A stretch of DNA of 64,000 nt from Pectobacterium brasiliense (GTDB taxonomy: Bacteria; Pseudomonadota; Gammaproteobacteria; Enterobacterales; Enterobacteriaceae), in the NCBI RefSeq assembly GCF_016950255.1, contig NZ_JACGFN010000002.1, positions 620,001-684,000 on the forward strand. Reading direction: 5' to 3'. The translations under genes and the position numbers were made by a program. Position 1 is the stretch's first letter; each line of letters begins with the position of its first letter. The notes under the pieces are model-generated. The model had not been told where the DNA came from. It worked only from the letters and a program-made list of their open reading frames with translations, and did no database searches. This document shows positions 46,611 through 56,035 of the stretch, in pieces.

Positions 46611-47156
46611 CTAGCGCTCCAATTTCGGATACACATCCGCGATCTTATCGCCGGTAAAATGCGCGATCCAGCCTTCCGGGTTATCGAACAGGCGGATGGC
46701 GGTGAAGTGCGGTTCCGGCCCCATATCAAACCAGTGCGCGGTGCCCGCGGGTACAGACAGTAGATCGTTCTTCTCACACAGGATCTGGTAAATCTTGCCG
46801 TTCAGGTGCAGACAGAAAAGCCCCGCGCCTTCCACGAAAAAGCGCACTTCGTCTTCGTGATGCACATGCTCGGATAAAAACTTGGTGCGTAGCTCCGCGC
46901 GCTGCGGATTATCAGAACGCATGCTGATGACATCCCAGCTCTGATAGCCTTTTTCTGCCACCAGCTTATCAATCTCATGCTGATAGGCCGCCAGCACTTC
47001 CTCCGACGACGGCGCATCGCTCAGCTTCTGGCTGGCTTCCCAGCGTTCAAAACGTACGCCGATTTCATTCAGTTGTTTCTGAATCGCGTCGGCATCCTGA
47101 CTTTGCCAAATCGGCTGGCTTGCATCGCTGTCGCTAAAAATGGTTAATCCACTCAT
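46611..47156 (-). CDS. mtnD: Acireductone dioxygenase
   Basis: 181-aa cupin that oxidises acireductone to the 2-keto acid of methionine plus formate (Fe form) or takes the CO-forming off-pathway branch (Ni form). Metal ligands are in [14 protein letters not shown] and GTAHWFDMG. The start overlaps the mtnC stop (ATGA). Last gene of mtnB-mtnC-mtnD. Confidence 0.96.
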   Translation of the reverse strand: MSGLTIFSDSDASQPIWQSQDADAIQKQLNEIGVRFERWEASQKLSDAPSSEEVLAAYQHEIDKLVAEKGYQSWDVISMRSDNPQRAELRTKFLSEHVHHEDEVRFFVEGAGLFCLHLNGKIYQILCEKNDLLSVPAGTAHWFDMGPEPHFTAIRLFDNPEGWIAHFTGDKIADVYPKLER

Positions 47157-47842
47157 TGGGCGTACTCCGGTAAGTCGATCTGGTCAAAACGTGCCACCTG
47201 ACGGTGACGGCTTACGTTATCCGCGTCATCACGAATAAGCTGACAGGTGTGCCAACCGGCTTCCTGCGCGGCATCCAGCTCCTGGCGAATGTCCGACAGG
47301 AATAACAGTTGCTCAGCAGGCAGCCCGATGGCTTGTGCAATCGTGCGATAAGAATCGGTCTCCCGCTTTGCGCCGACGCGGGTATCAAAATAGTCGCTGA
47401 ACAGCGGGCGCAGATCGCCCGCGTTGCTATACCCGAACAGCAGTTGTTGCGCTTCCACCGAACCTGACGAGTACACATACAGGCGCAGGCCCTGCTGCTG
47501 CCATGCAGCGAGCTGTGCCGCCACTTCAGGGTACAGATGCCCCTGAAAATCGCCGTTACGGTAGCCCGTACGCCAGATAATGCCTTGCAGCTGCTTCAAC
47601 GCAGTGGATTTACGATCTTCATCCATAAACTGGTTCAGCGCGGCAATCAGCGTCTCGCTATCCGCATCGGGCTGACCTAGCTCCTGACGCAACGCGTCCA
47701 GCGCCTGCGCGATCTCAGGATCGCTACCGTGCTGCCGAACGGTGTCGGCCAGACGTTCGCGGGCATAAGGGAACAGCACGCTGTGAACAAAACGGATGTC
47801 GCTGGTGGTACCTTCAATATCCGTCACAATCGCGTTAATCAT
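47153..47842 (-). CDS. mtnC: Enolase-phosphatase E1
   Basis: 229-aa HAD-family enzyme that enolises and dephosphorylates diketomethylthiopentyl-1-P to acireductone. The HAD nucleophile is Asp8 in [13 protein letters not shown]; motif II is [13 protein letters not shown] and motif [15 protein letters not shown] and [13 protein letters not shown]. The ATG at 47842 overlaps the mtnB stop by ATGA; an upstream in-frame start 12 codons earlier lies within mtnB and was rejected. Confidence 0.96.
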   Translation of the reverse strand: MINAIVTDIEGTTSDIRFVHSVLFPYARERLADTVRQHGSDPEIAQALDALRQELGQPDADSETLIAALNQFMDEDRKSTALKQLQGIIWRTGYRNGDFQGHLYPEVAAQLAAWQQQGLRLYVYSSGSVEAQQLLFGYSNAGDLRPLFSDYFDTRVGAKRETDSYRTIAQAIGLPAEQLLFLSDIRQELDAAQEAGWHTCQLIRDDADNVSRHRQVARFDQIDLPEYAQ

Positions 47843-48456
47843 GCTTTCGCCTCCAGCAGCCGACGTTGCAATTCGCATTGGAACAGGAACTCTAACCCTT
47901 CCAGATGACGACGCGCTTCTTTCACCGTCGCGCCCCAGCAGTAAAGACCGTGGCCGCGCACCAGAAATCCGTAGCGTAGCGGTGTGTGGCTGGCATACTC
48001 GGTTACCCGCTGCGCCAGCGCCGGAATATCCTGATCGTTATCGAAAATCGGGATCGCCACACGATCCAAATGAGTGGTTTGCCCCGCCAGCGACTTTTGC
48101 ATTTCGTAGCCTTGCAGCACCAGCTCAGCGCCGTTCTCCACCCGAGATAGCACCGTCGCGTTCACCGAGTGCGTGTGCAGTACCGCGCCGATAGTCTCCT
48201 CGCGGCGATACAACAGCGTATGCAGCCCCATTTCCGCCGACGGCGTGCGACCACTCGGCACATGGTTAGTGGCAATCTCCACCAGCAGGAAATCCTCTGC
48301 CTGAAGGCTGCCTTTGTCTTTACCCGATTCAGTAATCAGGCACTGCGCGTCATCAAGGCGTACGGACATATTGCCGCCCGTCGCCGGACACCAGCCTTTC
48401 TCGCCGATCCAGTGGCAGGCCGCAAGCAGCGCCGTCAATTGTTGATTTTCAGTCAT
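47839..48456 (-). CDS. mtnB: Methylthioribulose-1-phosphate dehydratase
   Basis: 205-aa class II aldolase-like zinc enzyme. Substrate region [15 protein letters not shown] and zinc ligands in [12 protein letters not shown] plus the later RGHGLYCWG. The ATG at 48456 ([11 protein letters not shown]) is chosen by homology; the frame is open 21 codons further. First gene of the operon, divergent from the aminotransferase gene across a MetJ-box array. Confidence 0.95.
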   Translation of the reverse strand: MTENQQLTALLAACHWIGEKGWCPATGGNMSVRLDDAQCLITESGKDKGSLQAEDFLLVEIATNHVPSGRTPSAEMGLHTLLYRREETIGAVLHTHSVNATVLSRVENGAELVLQGYEMQKSLAGQTTHLDRVAIPIFDNDQDIPALAQRVTEYASHTPLRYGFLVRGHGLYCWGATVKEARRHLEGLEFLFQCELQRRLLEAKA

Positions 48457-48544
48457 GAGGCTTCCCGTTTTTGGTCTTTCTGTTTCAAAGCATGCAGTTG
48501 CAGGTTTAGATCTTTTCATTATGTCTTAGCACGCAAAGGCATTT

Positions 48545-48568
48545 AGCCGTTTAAACGTCCAAGCGTCT
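48545..48568. promoter_or_regulatory. Tandem MetJ-like boxes between mtnB and mtnE
   Basis: Three contiguous 8-mers, AGCCGTTT, AAACGTCC and AAGCGTCT, each match 6 of 8 positions of AGACGTCT. This is the second such array in the locus and again sits between divergent salvage genes, making MetJ control of the whole pathway more credible. Confidence 0.65.
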
Positions 48569-48636
48569 TGATTGCCAAATACTAACAGCATGTTATATTA
48601 CCAAGCAATACAGGCTTGCAGGAGTTCCACCCCGCT

Positions 48637-49794
48637 ATGAGCGCCGCTCTGATCCCCGACAGTAAACTGCCTTCGCTGGGCACCACCATCTTCACCCAGA
48701 TGAGTGCGCTGGCCCAACAGCATCAGGCCATCAATCTATCACAAGGTTTCCCTGATTTTGACGGCCCGGACTATTTACAACAGCGGCTGGCGTATCACGT
48801 CAGTCAGGGCGCCAACCAATATGCGCCAATGACCGGCGTCGCGCCGCTGCGTCAGGCAATTGCTGAAAAAACGGAAGAACTGTACGGCTGGAAGCCGGAT
48901 GCCGATAGCGAAGTGACCGTCACGGCGGGTGCGACTGAAGCGCTGTTTGCCGCCATTGCCGCGCTGGTACGTCCCGGCGACGAAGTGATTTGTTTCGATC
49001 CCAGCTATGACAGCTATGCGCCTGCCGTTACGCTGGCCGGCGGCGTACTCAAACGCATCGCCTTGCAACCGCCCGCGTTTCGCGTGGACTGGTCGCATTT
49101 TGCTGAGCTGCTGAGCGAACGCACTCGTTTGGTCATCCTGAATACGCCGCACAACCCATCCGCCACCGTCTGGCAGAAGGCTGATTTTGAGCAGCTGTGG
49201 CAGGCGATTGCCGCGCGTAACATCTTCGTGCTGAGCGATGAAGTCTACGAGCACATCTGTTTCGACAGCGAAGGACACGCCAGTGTGCTGGCACATCCAT
49301 CGCTGCGCCAACGCGCCATCGCCGTTTCATCATTTGGCAAAACGTTCCACATGACCGGCTGGAAAGTCGGTTATTGCGTCGCCCCAGCCGCCTTAAGCGC
49401 AGAAGTGCGTAAGGTTCACCAGTATCTGACGTTCTCCGTAAATACGCCCGCGCAGTTCGCCATCGCCGATATGCTGCGTGAACAGCCGCAACACTGGCGT
49501 GAACTCCCCGATTTTTACCGCGCACGTCGCGATCGTTTCATCAAGGCGCTGGCAGGCAGCCGTTTTGACATTCTGCCCTGTGAAGGCACTTACTTCCTGC
49601 TGGCGGACTATCGGGCGATTTCCGATCTGGACGATGTCAGCTTTTGCCGCTGGCTGACCGAACACGTTGGCGTCGCGGCCATTCCGCTGTCCGTCTTTTG
49701 CGCCGATCCGTTCCCACATACGTTGATTCGACTATGCTTTGCTAAACAGGAAGCAACGTTGGATGCCGCTGCGGAGCGTTTATGTCGACTTTAA
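48637..49794 (+). CDS. mtnE: Methionine aminotransferase (YbdL/MtnE type)
   Basis: 385-aa PLP-dependent class I/II aminotransferase, close in length and sequence to E. coli YbdL, which prefers methionine/2-keto-4-methylthiobutyrate. The PLP lysine is in SSFGKTFHMTGWKVGY and NPSATVW lies in the substrate region. The start at 48637 (MSAALIPDSKLPS) is chosen by homology; AGGAG is 12 nt upstream, a long spacing. It performs the last salvage step, remaking methionine, and overlaps yafV by 13 nt. Confidence 0.92.
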   Translation: MSAALIPDSKLPSLGTTIFTQMSALAQQHQAINLSQGFPDFDGPDYLQQRLAYHVSQGANQYAPMTGVAPLRQAIAEKTEELYGWKPDADSEVTVTAGATEALFAAIAALVRPGDEVICFDPSYDSYAPAVTLAGGVLKRIALQPPAFRVDWSHFAELLSERTRLVILNTPHNPSATVWQKADFEQLWQAIAARNIFVLSDEVYEHICFDSEGHASVLAHPSLRQRAIAVSSFGKTFHMTGWKVGYCVAPAALSAEVRKVHQYLTFSVNTPAQFAIADMLREQPQHWRELPDFYRARRDRFIKALAGSRFDILPCEGTYFLLADYRAISDLDDVSFCRWLTEHVGVAAIPLSVFCADPFPHTLIRLCFAKQEATLDAAAERLCRL

Positions 49795-50549
49795 AGATTT
49801 CATTGCTGCAACAGCCGCTGGTCTGGCGCGATGGCGAAGCCAACCTGCGCCACTTCGATACCTTATTAGCGGAGATGAGCGGGCGTGATGTGATTGTCCT
49901 GCCGGAGATGTTCACCACCGGTTTTGCGATGGAAGCCGCCAAAGGCAGTCTGGATCAGTCGGTTGTAGAGGCGTGGCTGCACCAGTGGGCGCAGAAGACC
50001 AATGCGCTGATCGGCGGCAGCGTCGCGGTAAATACGCCAAAAGGTGCGGTGAACCGGTTCCTGCTGGTCGATCCGCACGGCGAGGTGTATCACTACGATA
50101 AACGCCACCTGTTCCGCATGGCGGACGAACACCATCACTATCAGGCAGGTACGGAGCGGGTCACCCTTGAGTGGCGCGGCTGGCGTATCTGTCCGATGAT
50201 CTGTTACGACCTGCGTTTCCCGGTCTGGTCGCGCAATCGGCAGGACTACGATCTGGCGCTGTATGTCGCCAACTGGCCAGCGCCACGAGCCGCACACTGG
50301 CAGACGCTGCTGGCGGCGCGCGCCATTGAGAATCAGGCCTACGTGGCAGGCTGCAACCGCGTCGGTACCGACGGCAACGGCCACAGCTACCGCGGCGATA
50401 GCCTGATTATTAATGCGCAAGGGGAAATTCTGGCCTCTGCCGCTCCCAACCAGCCTGCGCGTCTGGACGCCGAACTGTCTCTGGAAGCACTGCAAAGCTA
50501 CCGGGAATCCTTCCCCGCCTGGCGCGATGCCGATCGTTTTACGCTGTAG
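49782..50549 (+). CDS. yafV: Omega-amidase YafV (nitrilase superfamily)
   Basis: 255-aa omega-amidase. The Glu-Lys-Cys triad is visible as Glu42 (LPEMFTTGF), Lys107 (YDKRHLF) and Cys141 (MICYDLRFPVW). Such enzymes hydrolyse alpha-ketoglutaramate, the keto product when glutamine donates the amino group to 2-keto-4-methylthiobutyrate. The 13-nt overlap with mtnE fits a coupled transaminase/omega-amidase pair that pulls salvage to completion. Confidence 0.93.
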   Translation: MSTLKISLLQQPLVWRDGEANLRHFDTLLAEMSGRDVIVLPEMFTTGFAMEAAKGSLDQSVVEAWLHQWAQKTNALIGGSVAVNTPKGAVNRFLLVDPHGEVYHYDKRHLFRMADEHHHYQAGTERVTLEWRGWRICPMICYDLRFPVWSRNRQDYDLALYVANWPAPRAAHWQTLLAARAIENQAYVAGCNRVGTDGNGHSYRGDSLIINAQGEILASAAPNQPARLDAELSLEALQSYRESFPAWRDADRFTL

Positions 50550-50573
50550 TGGCTGTGGCTGTGGCTGTAGCTG
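50550..50573. repeat. Short hexanucleotide tandem repeat
   Basis: TGGCTG repeated three times plus a one-base variant TAGCTG, immediately after the yafV stop codon and before the convergent amidohydrolase stop. No effect on coding sequence is evident. Confidence 0.6.
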
Positions 50574-50576
50574 TCG

Positions 50577-51839
50577 TTACTGTGCTGAAGCGTGGTAGAA
50601 CACCGCCTGACTGTACGCCTGTAGCGCCAGCGCCACATCTGCCGTGGTCACGGACTCGTCAGGATGATGGCTGATGCCGCCGCGGCAGCGGACAAACAGC
50701 ATCGCTACCGGCCAGCGTTCAGCAATAGCAATCGCATCATGTCCCGCGCCGCTCGGCAGCATCAGCATTTTCCCCTGCACCTGCGTTACCGCGTCGTTTA
50801 ATACCGACTGCAACGCAGGATCGCAGCGGGTTGCCGCAATACGATAGTACTCTTCGGCGCTGAACTGGCAGCCGCGCTGGTGCGCAATAGTCTGCCCGAG
50901 CGTCAGGAGTTTTTGTAGCAACGCATCCAGCGGTGCATCCTCCGGCCCGCGAATATCCAGCGTCATCTTCACCTCACCGGGAATAACGTTCGCCGCACCC
51001 GGTAAGCACTGTAATGTGCCAAACGTGGCGACCAGATGAGGATCGCTTTCCCGCGTTATCCGCTCAGCCTGCGCCATCCAGTCAGCCGCAGCTGCCAGCG
51101 CATCCTGCCGCTGCGTCATCGGCACCGTGCCCGCATGCCCCGCCAGCCCGAGGAACGTGCAGTTAAGCCGCCGCGCCCCGTTGATCGCGGTGACCACGCC
51201 CAGCGCCAGATCCTGCTGTTCCAGACACGGCCCCTGTTCGATGTGCAATTCCAGATAGGCGGTGATATCGCTGACCGGACGTGCCGCCAGTGCCACCTCA
51301 AGCGGATCCAGTCCCGCAATGGTCAACGCCTGCGCCACGCTGGTGCCCTCGGCATCCTGACACGCCAGCCAGTTCTCCGGCCAGGTGCCCGTCAATCCCC
51401 GACTGCCCAACAGCGTAATGCCAAAACGCGTACCTTCTTCATCGCCGAAGCCGATGATTTCCAACGCCACGGGCAAACGCATCCCCTGCTGATGGAGTGC
51501 ACGCACGACTTCAATCGCCGTCAATACGCCCAGCATGCCGTCATAGCGTCCGGCATTGCGCACCGTATCCAGATGCGAACCGAGCAACAGCGCTGGCGCA
51601 TCCGGTGTTAATCCTTCATAGCGACCACAAATGTTGCCAACGCTATCCTGCCAGACGTTCATGCCCGCTTCGCGCATCCATTCCCCCACCTGCGCATTGG
51701 CACGCAGGTGCTCCAGCGACAGATAAACACGGGTCAGTTGGCCGGGCGTTTCGCTGATCTCAGCCAGCGCATCGCAGCGCGACATAATCTGCTCGGCAGC
51801 GGCCTGTGCAGCAGCGGGCAACATCAACATTTCACTCAT
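50577..51839 (-). CDS. hpxK: Allantoate amidohydrolase (HpxK-like, M20 family)
   Basis: 420-aa M20/amidase-hydantoinase-carbamoylase protein. Metal ligands appear in LLLGSHLDTVRNAGRYDG and GFGDEEGTRFG, with AHIEQGP-type ELHIEQGPCLE and GAGHDA later. Members hydrolyse allantoate to ureidoglycine or cleave N-carbamoyl amino acids; allantoate is favoured because the gene overlaps (ATGA) a ureidoglycine aminotransferase-like gene and lies near hpxWXYZ homologues. Last gene of the operon. Confidence 0.85.
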   Translation of the reverse strand: MSEMLMLPAAAQAAAEQIMSRCDALAEISETPGQLTRVYLSLEHLRANAQVGEWMREAGMNVWQDSVGNICGRYEGLTPDAPALLLGSHLDTVRNAGRYDGMLGVLTAIEVVRALHQQGMRLPVALEIIGFGDEEGTRFGITLLGSRGLTGTWPENWLACQDAEGTSVAQALTIAGLDPLEVALAARPVSDITAYLELHIEQGPCLEQQDLALGVVTAINGARRLNCTFLGLAGHAGTVPMTQRQDALAAAADWMAQAERITRESDPHLVATFGTLQCLPGAANVIPGEVKMTLDIRGPEDAPLDALLQKLLTLGQTIAHQRGCQFSAEEYYRIAATRCDPALQSVLNDAVTQVQGKMLMLPSGAGHDAIAIAERWPVAMLFVRCRGGISHHPDESVTTADVALALQAYSQAVFYHASAQ

Positions 51840-53080
51840 GCACGTCCCTCATCCGCCGCATAGCAATTCCAGGCCGCCTGCAAGGCTTCGCCCTGCACGC
51901 TGCGGAAACCAAGACGATTCAGCACCGCCTCCAGCGCCGTCAGCGTTTGCATCACGCAGTCTTTACGCGCGTTGTAGCCCATCGTCCCGATACGCCAAAT
52001 CTTGCCCTGAAGCGGGCCAAAGGACGTGCCGATCTCAATGGCGAAATCTTCCAGCAGCAGCTTGCGCACCTGCTCACCGTGAACGCCGTCAGGAATCACC
52101 ACGCCCAGTACGTTGTTCATTTTGTGGGTCAGCGAGCCAAAGATCTCCAGCCCCATTCCCTGAATCCCCGCCACCAGCGCACTGCCGTGCAGCGCATGGC
52201 GGGCAATGCTGCGATCCAACCCTTCTTCGAGGATCGTTCGGGCACACTCGCGTGCGGCGAACAGCATGCTCGTCGCCTCGGTGTGGTGGTTCAGGCGCTC
52301 CGGCCCCCAGTAATCCATCACCATGCCCAGATCGAAATAGTTGGAATAGATCATCTCATCGTCGCCGTCCTGATGCGCGTCCGTTCGGATCCCCTGCTCC
52401 ACGCATTTACGACGGCGGATCACCGCTTCCATCTGCGAACTGAGCGTGATCGGTGAACTGCCAGATGGCCCACCGAGACACTTCTGCAATCCGGCGGAAA
52501 CCGCATCCAGCCCCCACTTATCCGTTTCCAGCGGGTTGCCGCCAAAAGACGCCGTGGCATCGGTATAGAACAGTACGCCGTGACGGCGGCAGATCTCGCC
52601 CAGTTCCTCCAACGGTTGCAGCATGGTGGTCGACGTATCGCCCTGCACCGTCAGCAGTAAACGCGGGCGTACCGTTTTGATCGCATCTTCGATTTGATCC
52701 GGCGAGAACACCTCGCCCCACGGCACTTCAATGGTATGAACGTCAGCACGACAGCGGCGGGCAATCTCACACAGCAGATGACCAAAACGACCAAACACCG
52801 GCACCAGCACCTTATCGCCAGGACGGATCGCCGACAGCAGAATCGCCTCAATGCCCGCGCGCGAGGTGCCATCCACCAGGATCGTCCAGCGGTTTTCCGT
52901 GCGGAAAAGTTGACGATAGAGCGCCATGACCTGATTCATGTAGTTCGTCATCGCGGGATCATACTGACCCACCAATTGACTGGCCATTGCCCGTAATACG
53001 CGCGGATCGGCATTGATCGGCCCCGGCCCCATCAGCAGGCGATGAGGGGGATTAATTTGCGCGTACAGTTCGCTGTTCAT
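51836..53080 (-). CDS. hpxJ: Ureidoglycine-glyoxylate aminotransferase-like protein (HpxJ)
   Basis: 414-aa PLP-dependent alanine-glyoxylate aminotransferase family protein. PLP Lys200 is in AGLQKCLGGPSGSSP; LMGPGPINADPRVLRAM and TDATASFGG are family blocks. In Klebsiella, HpxJ transfers the amino group of ureidoglycine, giving oxalurate. The neighbouring amidohydrolase would supply ureidoglycine. A generic serine/alanine-glyoxylate aminotransferase cannot be excluded without phylogeny. Confidence 0.84.
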   Translation of the reverse strand: MNSELYAQINPPHRLLMGPGPINADPRVLRAMASQLVGQYDPAMTNYMNQVMALYRQLFRTENRWTILVDGTSRAGIEAILLSAIRPGDKVLVPVFGRFGHLLCEIARRCRADVHTIEVPWGEVFSPDQIEDAIKTVRPRLLLTVQGDTSTTMLQPLEELGEICRRHGVLFYTDATASFGGNPLETDKWGLDAVSAGLQKCLGGPSGSSPITLSSQMEAVIRRRKCVEQGIRTDAHQDGDDEMIYSNYFDLGMVMDYWGPERLNHHTEATSMLFAARECARTILEEGLDRSIARHALHGSALVAGIQGMGLEIFGSLTHKMNNVLGVVIPDGVHGEQVRKLLLEDFAIEIGTSFGPLQGKIWRIGTMGYNARKDCVMQTLTALEAVLNRLGFRSVQGEALQAAWNCYAADEGRA

Positions 53081-53173
53081 GGTTATGTGCTCCAGATTCT
53101 TTACGTTACTGATCTGCTAATCGAATGATTTGATGCGCGTTTCCGTGCGTGATTAGCTCAAAAGAGGGAAGCC

Positions 53174-53917
53174 TTACGCTTCCGATAGTCCCCGGACCGA
53201 GGCGATGAACTGTTTCAGTTCACGGGTCTGTGGGTTAGCGAACAGCGTTTTGCTGTCGCCCTGCTCCCAGACCGTGCCCTGATGCATAAACACCACGCGG
53301 TCGCCCACTTCACGGGCAAAATTCATTTCATGCGTGACCAGAATCAGCGTCATACCTTCTGCGGCCAGCTGTTCCAGCACTTTCAGCACTTCGCCGACTA
53401 ATTCAGGATCGAGCGCCGAGGTAATTTCATCGCACAGCAGGACTTTCGGGCTCATCGCCAGCGCGCGGGCAATCGCGACGCGCTGCTGCTGGCCGCCCGA
53501 CAGGTTGGCAGGGTAATAGTGAAGGCGCTCACCCAGCCCCACCTTTTTCAACACCCGCTCGCCCAGCTCACGGCACTCCGCCGCACTTTTACCCAGCACG
53601 CGGCGCGGTGCCAACATCACGTTTTCCAGCGCCGTCATGTGCGGAAACAGATTGAAGTTCTGGAACACCATCCCGACCGAGCGGCTGATTTCCCGCGCCT
53701 GCGAATCCCTGTCGGTGACCGTCATCCCGCCCAGCTTGATGCTGCCGTCCTGATAGCCTTCCAGACCGTTCATGCAGCGCAATAGCGTGCTTTTACCAGA
53801 GCCGCTGCGCCCGATGATCGAAATGACCTCACCCATTTCAATATCCAGATCCACGCCTTTCAGGACATGGTTCTGGCCGTAATATTTTTGAACCTGATTA
53901 ATGGTGATGAGCGGCAT
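53174..53917 (-). CDS. Amino-acid-type ABC transporter ATPase
   Basis: 247-aa GlnQ/HisP-type ATPase. Walker A GRSGSGKST (about 36-44), signature LSGGQQQRVAIARAL, Walker B VLLCDEITSALD, switch His in LVTHEMNF. Start overlaps the second permease gene by 20 nt. Polar-amino-acid or opine class; specificity cannot be read from the ATPase. Confidence 0.95.
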   Translation of the reverse strand: MPLITINQVQKYYGQNHVLKGVDLDIEMGEVISIIGRSGSGKSTLLRCMNGLEGYQDGSIKLGGMTVTDRDSQAREISRSVGMVFQNFNLFPHMTALENVMLAPRRVLGKSAAECRELGERVLKKVGLGERLHYYPANLSGGQQQRVAIARALAMSPKVLLCDEITSALDPELVGEVLKVLEQLAAEGMTLILVTHEMNFAREVGDRVVFMHQGTVWEQGDSKTLFANPQTRELKQFIASVRGLSEA

Positions 53918-54554
53918 TGAATTTCTTCTCCAGATAGCGGCTGTAGTAAGAGAGCGGATAGCACATCAGGAAGTAACCCAGCGCCACCAATCCGAACACT
54001 TTAAACGGCTGATAGGTCACGTTATTCAACATGGTTCCCGCCTTGGTCAGTTCGATAAACCCGATAATTGACGCCAGCGCGGTACCTTTAATCACCTGCA
54101 CGGAAAACCCCACGGTAGGCGCGATGGCGATACGCATCGCCTGCGGTGCAATCACCCGATAGAGCGTTTGGCCGAAATCCAGCCCGAGGCAGCGCGACGC
54201 TTCCCACTGCCCTTTCGGCAACGCTTCGACACTGCCGCACCAGATATCCACCAGAAAGGCGCTGGTAAAGAGCGTCAGCGCCAGTGCCGCCGCCGTCCAT
54301 GGACTCACATCGATGCCGAACAGCGCCAGCCCGAAAAACGCGAGGAATAGCTGCATCAGCAGCGGAGTACCCTGAAACAGCTCGGAATACAGATGGACAA
54401 AGCGCGTCGGCCATTTGCGTTTCGTCAGCCGCAGCAGCATCAGCGGAAAAGTCACTATCGCGCCGCCGATAAACGCCGTCAGCGACAGCAGTAGCGTCCA
54501 ACGTGCCGCCAGCAGCAGGTTGCGCACAATATCCCAGTCGGTAAATGTCATCAT
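53898..54554 (-). CDS. Amino-acid-type ABC transporter permease (second)
   Basis: 218-aa HisMQ-family permease with five hydrophobic segments and the EAA loop GSVEALPKGQWEASRCLGLD. The ATG at 54554 (MMTFTDWDIVRNLL) overlaps the stop of the first permease by ATGA; the frame extends 25 codons into the upstream gene and was not used. It should pair with the first permease as a heterodimer. Confidence 0.93.
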   Translation of the reverse strand: MMTFTDWDIVRNLLLAARWTLLLSLTAFIGGAIVTFPLMLLRLTKRKWPTRFVHLYSELFQGTPLLMQLFLAFFGLALFGIDVSPWTAAALALTLFTSAFLVDIWCGSVEALPKGQWEASRCLGLDFGQTLYRVIAPQAMRIAIAPTVGFSVQVIKGTALASIIGFIELTKAGTMLNNVTYQPFKVFGLVALGYFLMCYPLSYYSRYLEKKFNAAHHH

Positions 54555-55216
54555 GACGGATTCCCCAGAAAGCGCCGACCTGCCAACAGTAAGAGTTGTC
54601 GCATCAGAACAGACAGCACCAGGTAACACAGCGTGGTTGCCAGATACACTTCAAAGCTCAAGAACGTACGGGACTGAATCAGGTTGGCGGCAAAGGTCAG
54701 TTCCTCGTAAGACACCTGCGACACCACCGACGACCCCAGCATGACGATGATGCACTGGCTAACCAGCGCCGGATAAATCCGCTGGAGTGCGGGCGGCAGA
54801 ATCACACGTAAAAAGGTCTGCATTCGCGTCAGCCCCAGCACACGGGCAGCTTCCCACTGGCCTTTCGGCGTCACCTGAATCCCCGCGCGGATAATCTCGG
54901 TGCTGTACGCTCCCAGATTAATCAACATCGCCAACAGCGCGGCCTGTCCGGCGGTGAGCTTCAAGCCCAGACTCGGCAAGCCGAAGACAATGAAGAACAG
55001 CTGAACCACAAACGGCGTATTGCGGATCAGTTCAACGTAGACCCCCCATAGCCGACTCAGCAGAGTGGGCTTGCCGCTGCGCAAGGCCGCACCGAAGATG
55101 CCGATAGCAATGCCGCCGAGGGTTGCCATGACCGTCAGTTCAATGGTGACCCACAATCCCTCCAGCAGCTCAGGCCAGAACGGAAACAGCGCAGAAAAAT
55201 TAAGCTGATAGGTCAT
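54551..55216 (-). CDS. Amino-acid-type ABC transporter permease (first)
   Basis: 221-aa HisMQ-family permease, with EAA-like loop AGIQVTPKGQWEAARVLGL and several membrane segments (GGIAIGIFGAA, FVVQLFFIVFGLPSLG). It lies 12 nt after the binding-protein gene and is translationally coupled to the second permease. Confidence 0.94.
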   Translation of the reverse strand: MTYQLNFSALFPFWPELLEGLWVTIELTVMATLGGIAIGIFGAALRSGKPTLLSRLWGVYVELIRNTPFVVQLFFIVFGLPSLGLKLTAGQAALLAMLINLGAYSTEIIRAGIQVTPKGQWEAARVLGLTRMQTFLRVILPPALQRIYPALVSQCIIVMLGSSVVSQVSYEELTFAANLIQSRTFLSFEVYLATTLCYLVLSVLMRQLLLLAGRRFLGNPS

Positions 55217-55228
55217 GGCGTGCTCCCG

Positions 55229-56035
55229 TTAAGCTTTGATGCTGGCCGGCAGCGGCGCTTTCAGCCATTTTTCCGACAGGGTATTGAGCGTATTGTCTTT
55301 CAGCGCTTGCTCAATCAACGCGTCGACTTTCGCTTTCAGCGCAGGCTCATCTTTTTTCAGTCCGATGTAGCACGGCGAATCTTTCAGCATAAACTTCGCT
55401 ACGGGGGCTTTCGTCGGGTTCTGCTCGGCGATAGCCGCGACAACCAGATTACCCGTCGCAACATATTCCACCTGCCCGGACAGGTACGCCGACAGCGTGG
55501 TGTTGTTATCTTCGTAGCGCTTAATCTGTGCGGCCTTAGGCGCGATATCCGTCAGCACCATGTCTTCTACCGCACCGCGCGTGACGCCGATGCTCTTGCC
55601 TTCCAGCGCTTCAGACGATGTCAGCGTGCTGTCTTTCGGCCCAAATACGCCGAGGAAAAACGGCGCGTAGGCGCGGCTGAAATCGATCACTTTTTCACGC
55701 TCGGCATTTTTGCCCAGACTGGAGATCACCAGATCAACTTTGTTGGTTTGCAGATACGGCACGCGGTTGGCGCTGGTGACAGGAACCAGCTGCAACTTTA
55801 GTTTCATCTCTTTCGCCAGATAGCGAGCGATATCGATGTCATACCCCTGAGGTTGCAGATCCGTTCCTACCGATCCAAACGGCGGGAAATCCTGCGGGAC
55901 GGCGACACGCAGCACACCGCGCTTCTCGATATCCTGCAACTGATCGGCCATCGCGCTACCGGCTTGAATCAGTAACATTGCCGCGCCCATCACCGCCAGT
56001 AACCCTTTTTTGATGCCCAGTTTATTGATCAACAT
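55229..56035 (-). CDS. Periplasmic amino-acid-type ABC substrate-binding protein
   Basis: 268-aa family 3 solute-binding protein. Signal peptide about 1-30 (ending GSAMA), then IEKRGVLRVAVPQDFPPFG, YDIDIARYLAKEM and an arginine-containing TSANRVPYL segment used for carboxylate binding. First gene of the six-gene operon with the aminotransferase and amidohydrolase, so it may import allantoate, another ureide or an amino acid linked to that pathway (inference). Confidence 0.94.
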   Translation of the reverse strand: MLINKLGIKKGLLAVMGAAMLLIQAGSAMADQLQDIEKRGVLRVAVPQDFPPFGSVGTDLQPQGYDIDIARYLAKEMKLKLQLVPVTSANRVPYLQTNKVDLVISSLGKNAEREKVIDFSRAYAPFFLGVFGPKDSTLTSSEALEGKSIGVTRGAVEDMVLTDIAPKAAQIKRYEDNNTTLSAYLSGQVEYVATGNLVVAAIAEQNPTKAPVAKFMLKDSPCYIGLKKDEPALKAKVDALIEQALKDNTLNTLSEKWLKAPLPASIKA

